From Nostocales cyanobacterium LEGE 11386 (GTDB lineage Bacteria; Cyanobacteriota; Cyanobacteriia; Cyanobacteriales; Nostocaceae), in contig JADEXK010000021.1 in assembly GCA_015207155.1 (NCBI GenBank), forward strand, positions 1 to 64,000: DNA of 64,000 bases, in the 5' to 3' direction. Positions 53,352 through 63,908 of this stretch are shown here, piece after piece. Each line of letters opens with the position of its first letter. Positions within the stretch are counted from its first letter, which is position 1. The position numbers and the translations under genes are program-made. Under the pieces are notes generated by a model. It saw only the letters and a program-made list of their open reading frames with translations. It made no database searches and was not told where the DNA came from.

Positions 53352-54956
53352 CTAGAGGCTAGTATTTTTTACTGAGTATTGTTTCCAGTAACCTAAGGCA
53401 CTTAACCCCAATAATACAACTGTTAACCAATCACCCCAACGCACATACAAGGTTGTGGTTTGCCTTCTGTATATAATTTCGGCATGAGTTTCGTAGGTAT
53501 TATATCCAGATATCCATAAGGTTCTGCCGTGAGGATCTACAAAACCTGAATATCCTGTATTCGTCGCCCGGACTGACCATCTATCAGTTTCAATTGCCCG
53601 CATTATATCTAAGGCGTGATGTTGAAATGGCATGGAGGGGCTGTAATGGGCATCATTGGAAGAACTCAGGATAAATTGCCCACCCTCAGCAGCTTGACGG
53701 CGAAAGATTTCTGAGAAAGCTGAATCGTAGCATATACCTGCGATCGCACGACCAAATGGGGTGTCAAATATCTGATTGGTGGCACCGGCAACTTGATGGG
53801 CCTCCAATGGTGACAAGCGCTGAATTATACTGCCTAAAATGCTTTCAAAAGGTATATATTCTCCGAGTGGTACTAGCTTGGCTTTGTCGTAACGGCTGAC
53901 AATTTCACCGTTACCAGTGATAGTAAATAAACTATTTGTATAGCTGCGTCCCCGTTCCCCAAAAGCCCCAATCCAAGCAACTACGCCTTTTTCTTGCACT
54001 GCGGAGATTAAGTTAGTGTTCGGTAAGTCGCGCTGGAAAAAAGGCAAGGCTCCTTCTGGGGTGAGGACTGCATCTACACCTTGGTCTACTAAAGTGTAAT
54101 ATCCACTGGTGTAGCCTGCGATCGCTCGCCGTAAACCTTCGGGTATGAGTTTAATTTTGTTGGGGATATTACCTTGAACGATGCCGACTTTTAAGGCTGC
54201 TGCTGCTGGTTGGGCGATGGGACGGGTGTATAAATAAAAGCCTGTTAGGTGTAAGGTAATTAGTAGTCCTGTGGCAATGGCTAGGTTTTGATTAACTAAC
54301 CACAGAGGCGCAGAGGACGCGGAGGAATTCTTGGCGTTCTTGGCGTTTTGGCGGTTTATCCATCCTTCGGCTAGTATACCGTTGACTGCCACGATGGCGG
54401 CTGTAATGGTGCTGGGGCCGGAGAGTTGACCGAGGTGTAAAATTACCAGGTTGTGTGGGCTTTGGGTATAAGCGAGTGAACTCCACCACAAAGGGCCTGC
54501 ACTCCATAGGCTTTCTAAACCGCACCAAATGGCTGTACCCATAAGAATACGTAGCCAGGATTTGTGTTTAGTTAGACGCGTCATCAAAGTTGCCCACAAG
54601 GTAACGAGTAATCCTCCATACAGGCTGACAAATGACCAACAAAATAAAGTGATTGTCAAACCCGGTAACCAAGGAACACCTAACCAATCCATGGGATATA
54701 TGCCAGTAATCCAGGAGAGGGCAACACCGTGATAGCCGACACCCCAGGTGATGGCGAGGAAGTAGGGGGATAGTTTTCTGGGCGTAGAAGTAGCCACTAA
54801 TACCCAGAGGGGCGCTAGGGCTATCCATGCCAAAAACCATGCACCAATGGGGGCTACGGTTAGCCCCATAAAAATGCCGCTAGCGAAGGTGATGAAGTAA
54901 GGGAGTGAGTTTGTTAACTTCTCCCGGCGATTTTTACTCAGTTTCTTCCACATCAA
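53352..54956 (-). CDS. lnt: Apolipoprotein N-acyltransferase
   Basis: The 534-residue inner-membrane enzyme adds the third acyl chain to lipoproteins. It has an N-terminal membrane domain of about six helices and a nitrilase-like C-terminal domain. The catalytic triad appears as Glu in [11 protein letters not shown], Lys in [13 protein letters not shown], and Cys in GICYDSAF. The start at 54956 (or ATG 54953) lies inside the last 23 bases of gyrA. Residues about 201-220 ([20 protein letters not shown]) are encoded by a dispersed repeat and have no counterpart that I know in the family; the repeat is inserted in frame. Confidence 0.92.
   Translation of the reverse strand: MMWKKLSKNRREKLTNSLPYFITFASGIFMGLTVAPIGAWFLAWIALAPLWVLVATSTPRKLSPYFLAITWGVGYHGVALSWITGIYPMDWLGVPWLPGLTITLFCWSFVSLYGGLLVTLWATLMTRLTKHKSWLRILMGTAIWCGLESLWSAGPLWWSSLAYTQSPHNLVILHLGQLSGPSTITAAIVAVNGILAEGWINRQNAKNAKNSSASSAPLWLVNQNLAIATGLLITLHLTGFYLYTRPIAQPAAAALKVGIVQGNIPNKIKLIPEGLRRAIAGYTSGYYTLVDQGVDAVLTPEGALPFFQRDLPNTNLISAVQEKGVVAWIGAFGERGRSYTNSLFTITGNGEIVSRYDKAKLVPLGEYIPFESILGSIIQRLSPLEAHQVAGATNQIFDTPFGRAIAGICYDSAFSEIFRRQAAEGGQFILSSSNDAHYSPSMPFQHHALDIMRAIETDRWSVRATNTGYSGFVDPHGRTLWISGYNTYETHAEIIYRRQTTTLYVRWGDWLTVVLLGLSALGYWKQYSVKNTSL
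54292..54352. repeat. Palindromic-family repeat inside lnt
   Basis: The plus strand reads AACTAACCACAGAGGCGCAG, then AGGACGCGGAGGAATTCTTG, and continues with GCGTTCTTGGCGTTTTGGCG. It is the same family as 15447-15510 and 6461-6547. Because it is about 60 bases (20 codons) long and open in this direction, lnt is not interrupted. Confidence 0.8.
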
Positions 54957-57522
54957 CTGTATCGGGAGGAACTATGGCTACACCGTTAATGGCGTCATCT
55001 TCATCGAGGCGCTGCACTCTCACCCCAGTTGCCGATCGCGATTGTACAGAAATTGCATTGACGGACTGACGAATGATAATACCGCGATTGGTGACCATCA
55101 TGATTTCATCATTATCGTTATTCACAATGCGTAGGGTTGCCAATTGGTCTTTACCTTTGCGGTTTTTAAATTTGGTTGCCATTAAACCCTGACCAGCACG
55201 ATTTTGTAATCTAAACTGGGCAACTGGTACGCGCTTGCCATATCCGCCCATGGTAATTACTAATACCCAAGGGGCTTTACTGCCGTTACCTGGGACTTCT
55301 GGGGTTTCTTCATTGGTTTCGATATCTTCTGTTTCGATATCTTCGATGTTGTCGGCTTCTTCTGTATTTAATGTGTCTAGAATGGCTGCGGGAAGAATGT
55401 CCATCCCTACGAGTTCGTCCCCATTCTTTAGTTTCATGGCTCTAACACCACGAGTTGCCCGGCTTAGAGGACGCAGCTGTTCATGGTTACACCGAAAATG
55501 AATTGCCATACCTAGACGGGAACCAACGATGACGCTGTCCTCGACTTTGGCACGGCGTACCCACCTGAGTTGGTCGCCTTCTTCTAAGGAAATGGCAATC
55601 AAGCCGTTGGCTCTAATATTACTAAAGGCTGCCAATTCGGTTTTTTTGATATTGCCGCCTTTAGTGAGCATGACTAGATATTCTTCGCTAGTAAACTCAT
55701 CTACAGGGACAATGGAGGTAATTTTTTCTTCTCTGGGAATGGGCAACATTTGCACAATGGGTGTGCCGCGACTGGTACGAGAACCCACAGGAATTTGATA
55801 GGCTTTCAAGCAGTAGACGACGCCGCGATCGCTAAAGAATAAAACACTGTCATGATCGCAACAAGTCAAGAAATGCTCAACAGTATCATCGTCTTTAACC
55901 TTGGCTGCGGCTTTGCCTCTGGTGGCACGACTTTGAGCTTCAAAGGTACTAACGGGCATCCGTTTAATGTAACCTTGCTCTGTTAGGAGAATGATGGCCT
56001 TTTCGTTGGCAATCAGGTCACGCTCATCTATTTCCCCTTCCCCTGGTAAAATTACTGTACGCCGGGGTGTAGCGAAGCTAGTTTTGAGTTGGGTGATTTC
56101 GGTTTCAATAATTTCTAGTATCCGTTCTCGCCGGGCCAAAATATCTTGCAAATCGGCAATCTGCGTTTGTAAATCTTCGTGTTCTTGGCGAATTTTGTCT
56201 GCTTCTAGGGCAGTTAAGCGCCGTAGTTGCATTTGTAAAATGGCATCGGCTTGCACTTCCGAAAGCCCGTAGGTGGTAATTAATTCACCTTTGGCTGTGG
56301 GTGCATCAGGTGCATGACGAATCAAGTTAATAATTGCATCTAACTGAGATAAGGCAATCAATAAACCCTGTAAAATATGGTCACGAGCTTCGGCTTTGCG
56401 TAGTTCGTAGCGGGTACGTCTGGTAATAGATTCAATCCGAAAATCTAGGAAGACCTCTAAAAACTTCTTGAGGTTGAGGATTTGCGGTTCCCCATTGACC
56501 AAAGCCAACATATTCGCCCCAAAGTTGGATTGCAGTGGGGTTTGCTTGTACAGGTTATTAAGGACTACGCGGGGGTAGGCATCGCGCTTGAGTTCGATGA
56601 CAATTCGCATTCCGTCGCGATCGCTTTCGTCCCGGATGTCTGCAATTCCCTCTAGACGCTTTTCGTTCACCATGTCGGCGATTTTTTCAATCAGTCCGGC
56701 TTTGTTGGTTTGGTAGGGCAACTCGGTGATAATAATTGCTTCTCTATCTGGCCGCCCTCGTTGTTCGATGGTTTCAATGGTAGCGACACCACGCATGGTA
56801 ATTGAACCACGTCCAGTGGTATAAGCTTCCCGAATGGCAGATGTTCCCAAAACCTGCGCCCCTGTGGGAAAGTCTGGCCCTTGGATATACTCCATTAATT
56901 CCAGATCGGTGATTTCTGAGTTATGAATCAGTGCCACCAAGCCATCAATTAATTCGCCCAAGTTGTGGGGCGGAATATTGGTTGCCATCCCCACGGCAAT
57001 CCCGGAGGAACCATTCAGTAGCAGTTGGGGGATACGTGATGGTAAGACTGTCGGTTCTTGTTGGGAACCGTCGAAGTTATCGATGAAGTCTACAGTTTCC
57101 GATTCAATGTCTTGCAGTAGGGAGTTACTAGTTAAAGCTTGCAAGCGGCATTCTGTGTATCGCATTGCCGCAGGCGGATCGTTGTCTACTGAACCAAAGT
57201 TACCATGCCCGTTAATTAGGGGCGATCGCATGGAAAAATCCTGTGCCATCCGCACCAGCGCATCATACACTGCTGTATCGCCGTGGGGGTGATACTTACC
57301 CAACACTTCCCCCACTACACGGGCGCATTTACGAAATGGGCGATCGTGAGTCAAACCCAGCTCGTGCATGGCGTAGAGAATGCGACGATGCACAGGTTTC
57401 AGACCATCCCTGGCATCTGGCAGCGCCCGACCCACAATCACACTCATGGCGTATTCCAGATAAGACTGGGACATTTCGTTCCGCAGATCTGTCGGGATAA
57501 TCCTCTCCTGTGAGGTTGTCAT
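54934..57522 (-). CDS. gyrA: DNA gyrase subunit A
   Basis: An 862-residue type IIA topoisomerase A subunit. It has [40 protein letters not shown], the [30 protein letters not shown] (Thr at 83, Asp at 87 in E. coli numbering), and the catalytic Tyr in [10 protein letters not shown] (about residue 122). The C-terminal wrapping domain is repetitive ([15 protein letters not shown]). The usual GyrA box (Q-R/K-R-G-G-R/K-G) appears as QSRATRG, so the assignment over ParC is by overall length and C-terminal domain. lnt starts within its last 23 bases. Confidence 0.88.
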   Translation of the reverse strand: MTTSQERIIPTDLRNEMSQSYLEYAMSVIVGRALPDARDGLKPVHRRILYAMHELGLTHDRPFRKCARVVGEVLGKYHPHGDTAVYDALVRMAQDFSMRSPLINGHGNFGSVDNDPPAAMRYTECRLQALTSNSLLQDIESETVDFIDNFDGSQQEPTVLPSRIPQLLLNGSSGIAVGMATNIPPHNLGELIDGLVALIHNSEITDLELMEYIQGPDFPTGAQVLGTSAIREAYTTGRGSITMRGVATIETIEQRGRPDREAIIITELPYQTNKAGLIEKIADMVNEKRLEGIADIRDESDRDGMRIVIELKRDAYPRVVLNNLYKQTPLQSNFGANMLALVNGEPQILNLKKFLEVFLDFRIESITRRTRYELRKAEARDHILQGLLIALSQLDAIINLIRHAPDAPTAKGELITTYGLSEVQADAILQMQLRRLTALEADKIRQEHEDLQTQIADLQDILARRERILEIIETEITQLKTSFATPRRTVILPGEGEIDERDLIANEKAIILLTEQGYIKRMPVSTFEAQSRATRGKAAAKVKDDDTVEHFLTCCDHDSVLFFSDRGVVYCLKAYQIPVGSRTSRGTPIVQMLPIPREEKITSIVPVDEFTSEEYLVMLTKGGNIKKTELAAFSNIRANGLIAISLEEGDQLRWVRRAKVEDSVIVGSRLGMAIHFRCNHEQLRPLSRATRGVRAMKLKNGDELVGMDILPAAILDTLNTEEADNIEDIETEDIETNEETPEVPGNGSKAPWVLVITMGGYGKRVPVAQFRLQNRAGQGLMATKFKNRKGKDQLATLRIVNNDNDEIMMVTNRGIIIRQSVNAISVQSRSATGVRVQRLDEDDAINGVAIVPPDTVDVEETE

Positions 57523-57956
57523 AACCTAAAAAACTCCAAAAAACGTAGATTGTGGCCCTTAAAGTTGACAAAGCGCAAAATTATTCTCAATTACTCTTGA
57601 ATAATTGCCATATTTTGATACAATTCTAACATATATTCTTTTTCTTGCCGAGAATGTAACTGGCTAAAAGATAAGAATTTAAAATTTTAAATTTAAAACT
57701 TTATATTGTTTTATCTATTAAATATTATTTATGTATATTAAATAGAGAATTATAATTAAAAAATAATCTAATTTGATTGATTAATAATACTTACTATTAA
57801 TGAATTTTTAATCAGATCAATAAAGCCTATAGTAGTTAGAATAAACTTTATTTTCATTATTTATGCTTGTTAGTATGTTCGTTTAAATATCTGCTTTTAT
57901 ACCTGACTGTAGCAAAGGGTTTGGGTAGCTTGTAATTGCTACACCCATTCTGAGAG
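57523..57956. other. AT-rich intergenic region right of gyrA
   Basis: No gene or repeat is recognised in 434 bases. The region 57650-57850 is very AT-rich and presumably includes the gyrA promoter at its left edge, near 57530-57600. Confidence 0.5.
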
Positions 57957-58265
57957 CTAAGTGCGATCGCTTGGGAGCATCCCAGTTTTTATTGAGCGAG
58001 CAAAGATTAATCCATTAAGATAGGCACAACGGTGAGCAATGACTTGAGGAACATTCTCAATTTTCCACTGTGCGCCAGAAAGTTTAGTCTGACTGTCAAT
58101 TTGTTTAATAGTAAATTCAATTGCTTCAAAGCCAATCGAGCAAATTTGCTCGGCTTGGTAATACTGGTGATTAACAATACGGTATCGAGGTTGCTCAAGG
58201 TAAACACAGAAATTCTCGGCTTGTTTAAGCGTGCAATCAGCAAAGGTGGCAATTGCATCATCCAC
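57957..58265 (-). CDS. Hypothetical protein, possibly a transposase-derived fragment
   Basis: A 102-residue product without a recognised domain. The block LSGAQWKIENVPQVIAHRCAYLNG recalls the C-terminal ends of some insertion-sequence transposases, where a W-x-x-x-N-x-x-Q pattern precedes the last helix, but I cannot name a family. It starts at MDDAIATFADCTLKQAENF. No inverted repeats were found around it. It may be a small real gene or an IS remnant. Confidence 0.4.
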   Translation of the reverse strand: MDDAIATFADCTLKQAENFCVYLEQPRYRIVNHQYYQAEQICSIGFEAIEFTIKQIDSQTKLSGAQWKIENVPQVIAHRCAYLNGLIFARSIKTGMLPSDRT

Positions 58266-58612
58266 TTTACCTGAGATTAATTAATTTACAGCAGACTGCA
58301 CGGAAATGATGTGCAAATATATCTGTGTTTATCTGTAATTCCTTATTTCTATGGCTACGCCATACAAGCTATCAGTACCTCAACCAACTGCAAAAAGCTG
58401 TATAACTAAATCAGAGTCTACAACAACACTCAATATGTTTGCTCGTAGTCTATCAAAATTTAAAGATATTCAGGTGACGAAAAAGATACTTTCAGTAGAA
58501 AATAAAATTGCGAATAACCGATTACCCGTAAGGCTTTGAGAAAAAAATAAGGTAAACTTTTATAGCCAAGAATTGCCTAAAAATATTTCATAATTAAGGG
58601 GAGAACATCCCA
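58266..58612. other. Intergenic region upstream of acnB
   Basis: No gene is seen in this 347-base gap. A potential reading frame at 58351-58539 is of random composition. The acnB ribosome-binding site AAGGGGAG lies about ten bases before its ATG. Confidence 0.45.
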
Positions 58613-61303
58613 ATGGAGAACACACGAATGCTAGAACAATACCGTCAGCATGTTGCGGAACGCGCCCAACTCGGTATTCCCCCTTTACCATTGGATGCGA
58701 AGCAAACCTCAGAATTATGTGAACTACTGAAGAATCCACCAGAGGGTGAGGAAGATACACTATTACATTTATTACGCGATTGGGCTTTGCCCACACTTTG
58801 TGAACGCATTCCCCCCGGTGTAGATGAAGCAGCTTATGTCAAAGCCGGATTCCTGACTGCGATTGCTAAAGGCGAAATCACCAGTTCTTTAGTTTCACCC
58901 ATCGCCGCCGTAGAATTGCTGGGAACGATGGTAGGCGGATACAATGTGCAGTCTTTAATTGACTTGTTACAAATTTCCGCCGATGAATCAGATGAAGCAG
59001 GTTTAGTCATGCGGGGGGAAGGTAGAGAACCCATCGCTGCCCATGCTGCTGAAGCCTTGAGTAAAATTCTTTTGGTGTATGATGCCTTTCATGATGTGTT
59101 GGAATTATCTCAAAGCAATCTGTTTGCTAAACAGGTAATTGACTCTTGGGCGAAGGCTGAATGGTTTACCAGTCGTCCCCAATTACCAGAAGCTATCACC
59201 GTCACTGTGTTTAAAGTTCCTGGGGAAACCAACACCGATGACTTATCCCCAGCTACCCACGCTACCACACGCCCGGATATTCCTTTACATGCTTTAGCCA
59301 TGTTAGAGTCACGGCAACCTGGAAGCTTAGAATTAATTGCCGAGTTAAAGCAAAAAGGACATCCCGTAGCTTATGTAGGCGATGTTGTCGGTACTGGTTC
59401 CTCACGGAAATCTGCCATTAACTCAGTATTGTGGCATTTAGGAGAAGATATCCCTTATGTTCCCAACAAACGCGCTGGGGGGTATATTTTAGGTAGTGCG
59501 ATCGCGCCTATCTTTTTCAATACAGCAGAAGATGCAGGTGCTTTACCAATTCAATGTGATGTCACCAACTTAGAAACCGGGATGGTGATTACCATTCATC
59601 CCTACAAAGGCGAAATCACCAACGAAGCCGGCGAAGTTATTTCCACCTTCACCCTCAAACCCGATACCATCTTAGATGAAGTCCGCGCTGGAGGACGCAT
59701 ACCTTTACTGATTGGCCGTACCCTCACCGACAAAACCCGCGAAGCTTTAAATTTAGAACCCAGTACTGTATTCATTCGTCCCCAGCAACCCAATGATACA
59801 GGCAAAGGCTACACCCTGGCTCAGAAAATCGTAGGTAAAGCTTGCGGTTTACCTGGTGTACGTCCAGGAACATCTTGCGAACCAATTATGACTACCGTGG
59901 GTTCTCAGGATACCACAGGCCCCATGACCCGCGACGAATTAAAAGAACTCGCTTGTCTGGGTTTCAGTGCAGATTTAGTCATGCAGAGTTTCTGTCACAC
60001 AGCAGCATATCCCAAACCAGTAGACATCAAAACACACCAAGAACTACCAGATTTCTTCGCCTCCCGTGGTGGAGTGGCTTTACGTCCCGGCGATGGTATT
60101 ATTCACTCTTGGTTAAATAGGATGCTGTTACCTGATACTGTAGGAACAGGCGGCGACTCCCATACTCGTTTCCCCTTGGGTATATCCTTCCCCGCAGGTT
60201 CTGGGTTAGTGGCTTTTGCTGGTGCATTGGGTGTCATGCCCTTGGATATGCCAGAATCAGTATTGGTGCGTTTCAAAGGTGAATTGCAACCTGGTATTAC
60301 CTTACGGGATATCGTCAATGCTATTCCTTACGTCGCCATTCAAAAAGGTTTGCTGACAGTAGAGAAGCAAAACAAGAAAAACGTCTTCTCTGGGCGAATT
60401 TTAGAAATGGAAGGCTTACCAGATTTAAAAGTAGAACAAGCCTTTGAACTCACCGACGCTTCCGCAGAACGTTCTTGTGCAGGTTGTACAATTAAACTGA
60501 GTGTCGAGACAGTTGCCGAATATCTGCGTTCCAACATATCGCTGTTAAAGAACATGGTAGCCAGAGGTTACAGCGATGCACGCACCATAATGCGCCGGGT
60601 AGCCAAAATGGAAGAATGGTTAGCCAACCCCGTGCTAATGTCAGCTGATGCTGATGCGGAATATGCAGAAATCATTGAAATTGATTTGAACGAAATCACA
60701 GAACCAATTGTCGCTGCACCCAACGATCCTGATAATGTCAAATTATTATCGGAAGTTGCTAATGACCCAGTACAAGAAGTATTTGTGGGTTCTTGTATGA
60801 CCAATATCGGTCATTATCGGGCAACAGGTAAAGTATTAGAAGGTGCAGGTGAAGTCAAAACCCGTTTGTGGATTTGTCCCCCCACTCGCATGGATGAACA
60901 CCAACTCAAAGAAGAAGGTGTATATAGCATTTTTCAAACTGCTAATGCGCGGACAGAAATGCCTGGATGTAGTTTATGCATGGGGAATCAGGCGCGAGTT
61001 GCTGATGGGACAACGGTGTTTTCTACCTCAACGCGTAACTTCAATAATCGCATGGGTAAAGATGCGCGAGTATATCTTGGTTCCGCCGAATTAGCCGCAG
61101 TTTGCGCGCTGCTGGGACGTATCCCCACAGTGCAGGAATATATGGATATTGTGGCGGAGAAAATTCATCCTTTTGCTGATGATTTGTATCGGTATTTGAA
61201 CTTTGATCAAATTGCCGGATTTGAGGATGAAGGGCGAGTGATTGCTTTAGAAGATATGCCTAGAATTGAAGATATTTTGGGTATGCCTACAGCAGGGAAG
61301 TAG
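58613..61303 (+). CDS. acnB: Aconitate hydratase B
   Basis: The 896-residue enzyme interconverts citrate and isocitrate in the TCA cycle. It begins [29 protein letters not shown], matching E. coli AcnB (865 residues) from the sixth residue. The AcnB-specific HEAT-like N-terminus ([19 protein letters not shown]) is followed by [33 protein letters not shown] and [28 protein letters not shown]. The 4Fe-4S ligands are Cys in GSCMTN (about residue 728) and CSLCMGNQ (about 786 and 789). ATG 58613 is chosen for its GGGGAG site. The gene is alone on its strand and ends in a hairpin. Confidence 0.97.
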   Translation: MENTRMLEQYRQHVAERAQLGIPPLPLDAKQTSELCELLKNPPEGEEDTLLHLLRDWALPTLCERIPPGVDEAAYVKAGFLTAIAKGEITSSLVSPIAAVELLGTMVGGYNVQSLIDLLQISADESDEAGLVMRGEGREPIAAHAAEALSKILLVYDAFHDVLELSQSNLFAKQVIDSWAKAEWFTSRPQLPEAITVTVFKVPGETNTDDLSPATHATTRPDIPLHALAMLESRQPGSLELIAELKQKGHPVAYVGDVVGTGSSRKSAINSVLWHLGEDIPYVPNKRAGGYILGSAIAPIFFNTAEDAGALPIQCDVTNLETGMVITIHPYKGEITNEAGEVISTFTLKPDTILDEVRAGGRIPLLIGRTLTDKTREALNLEPSTVFIRPQQPNDTGKGYTLAQKIVGKACGLPGVRPGTSCEPIMTTVGSQDTTGPMTRDELKELACLGFSADLVMQSFCHTAAYPKPVDIKTHQELPDFFASRGGVALRPGDGIIHSWLNRMLLPDTVGTGGDSHTRFPLGISFPAGSGLVAFAGALGVMPLDMPESVLVRFKGELQPGITLRDIVNAIPYVAIQKGLLTVEKQNKKNVFSGRILEMEGLPDLKVEQAFELTDASAERSCAGCTIKLSVETVAEYLRSNISLLKNMVARGYSDARTIMRRVAKMEEWLANPVLMSADADAEYAEIIEIDLNEITEPIVAAPNDPDNVKLLSEVANDPVQEVFVGSCMTNIGHYRATGKVLEGAGEVKTRLWICPPTRMDEHQLKEEGVYSIFQTANARTEMPGCSLCMGNQARVADGTTVFSTSTRNFNNRMGKDARVYLGSAELAAVCALLGRIPTVQEYMDIVAEKIHPFADDLYRYLNFDQIAGFEDEGRVIALEDMPRIEDILGMPTAGK

Positions 61304-61312
61304 TGATATTGG

Positions 61313-61329
61313 GGTGGGCTTTGCCCACC
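61313..61329 (+). terminator. Hairpin after acnB
   Basis: GGTGGGC and GCCCACC pair around a TTT loop ten bases past the acnB stop. There is no T-run, so it is either a weak terminator or the dispersed GGTGGGC repeat often found in such genomes. Confidence 0.5.
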
Positions 61330-61477
61330 TGATACTATCAATTAAATGGATACCATTATTAATTAGGTTTTTAAAGCTACTCAATATGTCTAAAAAGCTT
61401 TTGCTGGCGAGTACTTTTGGCAGTATAATATCATTGTGTTTAAATTCAAACATGTTGTCATATTAATGTATTTAGAT

Positions 61478-61690
61478 ATGAAATCCCTGCAAGACTACAC
61501 TAGTGTTATTGCTCCTGATGACAATGGTACATTCATAGCGTATGTTCCAGCTATTCCTAGTTGCCATGCTTGGGGAAAAACAGCAGATGAAGCTTGGAGA
61601 GAGCTGGCGTGTGTTTTTGAAATGATTAAGGAAGAGTATCAACAAGAAAAAAGATCAATGCCTTGTAATGTAGAACTCGTAGTTGCTTAA
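61478..61690 (+). CDS. HicB-like antitoxin
   Basis: Starting at MKSLQDYTSVIAPDDNGTF (ATG 61478), the 70-residue protein matches the HicB N-terminal domain: TSVIAPDDNGTFIAYVPAIPSCHAWGKTADEAWRELACVFEMIKEEY. The frame from 61436 is longer but less likely. HicB neutralises HicA and carries no C-terminal DNA-binding domain here. The HicA-like gene follows after 209 bases on the same strand, so the pair may be separate or loosely linked. Confidence 0.8.
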   Translation: MKSLQDYTSVIAPDDNGTFIAYVPAIPSCHAWGKTADEAWRELACVFEMIKEEYQQEKRSMPCNVELVVA

Positions 61691-61899
61691 GCTTCAATAA
61701 ACACTAACTTCTCTATACATAAAAATTAGTCAAACTGGAATAATTTACAGGAATGTTTCAGCATGAGTATATGTTGACACACATATTGGATTGTTGTATA
61801 ATTGACACATTACTTAGCTGAACCTTGACAAATAAATAGTGTGCTTGAAGATAGCGATGACTTCTAACCATTAAGCAAAGTTAAACTAAAGGTGAAACT

Positions 61900-62112
61900 A
61901 TGCCCTATAAGGTAAAAGTCATTGAGAAAGTTCTCACTAGTCTTGGATTTGAAAAAACCAAGAAGAAGTGTGCCCATGCTCGCTGGAGACATCCCGATGG
62001 AAGAGGAACAACAGTTCCAAATCACGGTTGTAACGAGATTGGAACCGGGCTATTTAGAAAAATCCTTAAGGATATTTATATAACTGAAGATGATTTCCAT
62101 AATTTAATTTAA
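61900..62112 (+). CDS. HicA-like mRNA interferase
   Basis: A 70-residue protein with the HicA double-stranded RNA-binding-like core: MPYKVKVIEKVLTSLGFEKTKKKCAHARWRHPDGRGTTVPNHGCNEIGTGLFRKILKD. The conserved His is in the V-P-N-H segment. HicA cleaves mRNA when released from HicB. The HicB gene at 61478-61690 is upstream in the less common order (antitoxin first). Confidence 0.82.
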   Translation: MPYKVKVIEKVLTSLGFEKTKKKCAHARWRHPDGRGTTVPNHGCNEIGTGLFRKILKDIYITEDDFHNLI

Positions 62113-62567
62113 GTAAATTTATTATTATTTTTTCCAATTTATTTATAAATCTAAACTAGATTATCAGGAGCAATGTAATGATGAAGTGTTTGTAAATTAA
62201 TTCTAGATTGTCTTGATGAGGCTAGGAGAATTTTATAGAAGCATCATCTATCAAGCACACCAACTAATCTACAAATGCCTTTATTAAACTTAAGAAAGGT
62301 TTTTTTATGACAGTATGATCCAACTTACGGAATACAGACCTAACCCCCTAACCCCCTTCCCTACTAGGGAAGGGGGAAAAAGACTGCTGTATTGTCTGTG
62401 TTGAAGATTTAGGCGATCGCTCTGTTCATTCTCTTAGCTTGTTACTTGATTTAAATAATGCCAATTATTACAAAATTTAATTAATATAAGATATCCAGAA
62501 ATTTTGATAACTTCTAAAAAAACTTAGTTATTTTTTTACTCAAAAGTCTAAATATCAACTTTTTTGA
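62113..62567. other. Intergenic region with a G/C-rich palindromic repeat
   Basis: No gene is seen in 455 bases. At about 62341-62382 the sequence TAACCCCCTTCCCTACTAGG forms a hairpin with GAAGGGGG; it is the same type as the internal palindrome of the MITE at 26738. A HIP1 site lies near 62413-62420. Confidence 0.5.
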
Positions 62568-62921
62568 TTAAACGCACATATTATCACTACAACCAAGAGC
62601 TTCTTTCAGTTTGCGTTTTAAATCCGAAGAAATAGGTAAATTATCAATTTCCTCACATAACTTTGAAAGTGGTTCTTTTTTCTTTCGCTCTACATATATT
62701 CCAGTTAAAAGACCATCAATACCATATTTACTTAGGGATTCCGTGATTAATCCAGCAATACCTAAAGCAGCTATACCACCTATCATTCCAAAAGGCCCAC
62801 CAAGAGCTGCTAAAGCTGTTGTTATAGCTGCACCTCCTGCTAATCCTGTAGCCGCCATTGTGACTACAAGTAGCACACCAGGTAAACCTAAAGCAGCAAC
62901 TTTTCTAACTACTTCATCCAT
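62568..62921 (-). CDS. Small glycine-rich hydrophobic protein
   Basis: The 117-residue protein has a strongly hydrophobic Gly/Ala-rich first two thirds: GLPGVLLVVTMAATGLAGGAAITTALAALGGPFGMIGGIAALGIAGLITESL. It then has a charged tail with two Cys (ALGCSDNMCV). The G-x-x-x-G spacing is zipper-like, suggesting helix packing or self-assembly in a membrane. Similar short proteins exist in filamentous cyanobacteria, but I know no function. It is transcribed leftward with no partner gene adjacent. Confidence 0.6.
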   Translation of the reverse strand: MDEVVRKVAALGLPGVLLVVTMAATGLAGGAAITTALAALGGPFGMIGGIAALGIAGLITESLSKYGIDGLLTGIYVERKKKEPLSKLCEEIDNLPISSDLKRKLKEALGCSDNMCV

Positions 62922-63101
62922 AAACTGATTATTAACTCAATATATTGATATTCAAAGCTATTTTATACAATAAAATTAAAAATAAACTGCGTATATTAAC
63001 GTAAATTTTACCAGTTAATTTATCCAATGGCATCTTATTATCTGTATGACAAATTTTTCTTTTCACTGCTTCCAAATGAGAAAATAGCGAAAAATCTAGC
63101 T

Positions 63102-63124
63102 CCCCTCTCCGCGTCGGAGAGGGG
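63102..63124. repeat. CCCCTCTCCG hairpin repeat
   Basis: CCCCTCTCCG and CGGAGAGGGG pair perfectly around a CGT loop. It is a dispersed repeat of the CCCCTCTCC type also used inside the MITE copies. Confidence 0.8.
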
Positions 63125-63180
63125 TTGAGGGAGAGGTCAGCCATAATGTATGAATCAACACCAGCTCCCATAATTCATAC

Positions 63181-63390
63181 ATGAACAATTCCACACCCCC
63201 GCACCCATCGCCACCAACACAAGACAACACTCACAACATAGTCATCGGACAAAAAATCAACCCAGATAAAATACAGTGTGCTAAAGAACTTCGTCGCCAC
63301 ATGACACCAGCAGAAAAAATTCATCCATTTGCCGGGTTTGAGGATGAAGGGCGAGTGATTTCTAAGGAAGAAGAAGCTTTATTGGTATAG
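63181..63390 (+). pseudogene. Chimeric ORF: DUF559 N-terminus joined to an acnB 3' fragment
   Basis: The 69-codon frame starts with a DUF559-type N-terminus (IGQKINPDKIQCAKELRRHMTPAEKI). It then continues as [18 protein letters not shown], which matches the acnB end ([10 protein letters not shown] ... [16 protein letters not shown], 61156-61260) with an internal deletion of about 39 bases. The joint is at the shared sequence encoding AEKI. The DNA GGGTTTGAGGATGAAGGGCG is nearly identical in both. No nuclease core remains, so the frame is a recombination scar. Confidence 0.82.
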
Positions 63391-63447
63391 TTGAATTAGG
63401 GTGAGTCTTGATGACTCACCCTAATATATTTCAAGCAAATCAAGTAT

Positions 63448-63696
63448 GTGCAGTACCAAATAGGATTTAAACCCAAAGCAATTAAAGATTTAGAGAAATT
63501 CTCTGTAGATATTAGAGAACGCATTATCAATAAAATTGAAGCAATGCAAGATGAATTACAGGGAGATGTCAAACGCTTAACCAACTTTACACCAGAATAT
63601 CGTCTGAGAGTAGGTGATTATCGCGTTTTGTTTGAATTAGAAGAACAGACTATCATGATATATAGGGTGAAGCATCGCAGTAAAGCTTATGAGTAA
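63448..63696 (+). CDS. RelE/ParE family toxin
   Basis: The 82-residue protein starts at a GTG (63448) and has the RelE fold: QYQIGFKPKAIKDLEKFSVDIRERIINKIEAMQDELQGDVKRLTNFTPEYRLRVGDYRVLFELEEQTIMIYRVKHRSKAYE. The YRLRVGDYRVLFE and VKHRSKAYE blocks are characteristic. These toxins cleave mRNA on the ribosome or inhibit gyrase. The antitoxin gene follows 14 bases downstream, so this is a toxin-first pair. Confidence 0.9.
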   Translation: MQYQIGFKPKAIKDLEKFSVDIRERIINKIEAMQDELQGDVKRLTNFTPEYRLRVGDYRVLFELEEQTIMIYRVKHRSKAYE

Positions 63697-63710
63697 AAGG
63701 AGTTTTAAAC

Positions 63711-63908
63711 ATGATTGAATTACATCCTGAATTTTTAACAAAAAATGGTCAAAAGCAATTTGCTGTTTTACCTTATGAGGAATTTTTAAAAGTTCAGGAA
63801 TTGTTAGAAGATTTAGAAGATTTACAGGATTTAAGAGATGCAAAAACAGAAGAAAAAGATAGTGCTTCGGTATCTTTAGCCGAAGTAAAAAAAATGTTAT
63901 TATCTTAA
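63711..63908 (+). CDS. Antitoxin of the RelE/ParE toxin (Phd/RelB-like)
   Basis: A 65-residue protein: an N-terminal MIELHPEFLTKNGQKQFAVLPYEEFLKVQELLEDLED with the Phd-like F-A-V-L-P-Y-E-E motif, and a C-terminal acidic tail SVSLAEVKKMLLS. It binds and blocks the adjacent toxin and probably represses the operon. It is the last gene in the window. Confidence 0.82.
   Translation: MIELHPEFLTKNGQKQFAVLPYEEFLKVQELLEDLEDLQDLRDAKTEEKDSASVSLAEVKKMLLS

Noticed and set aside
58351..58539. Short plus-strand ORF before acnB
   Set aside because: No ribosome-binding site and no recognisable protein pattern; likely random.
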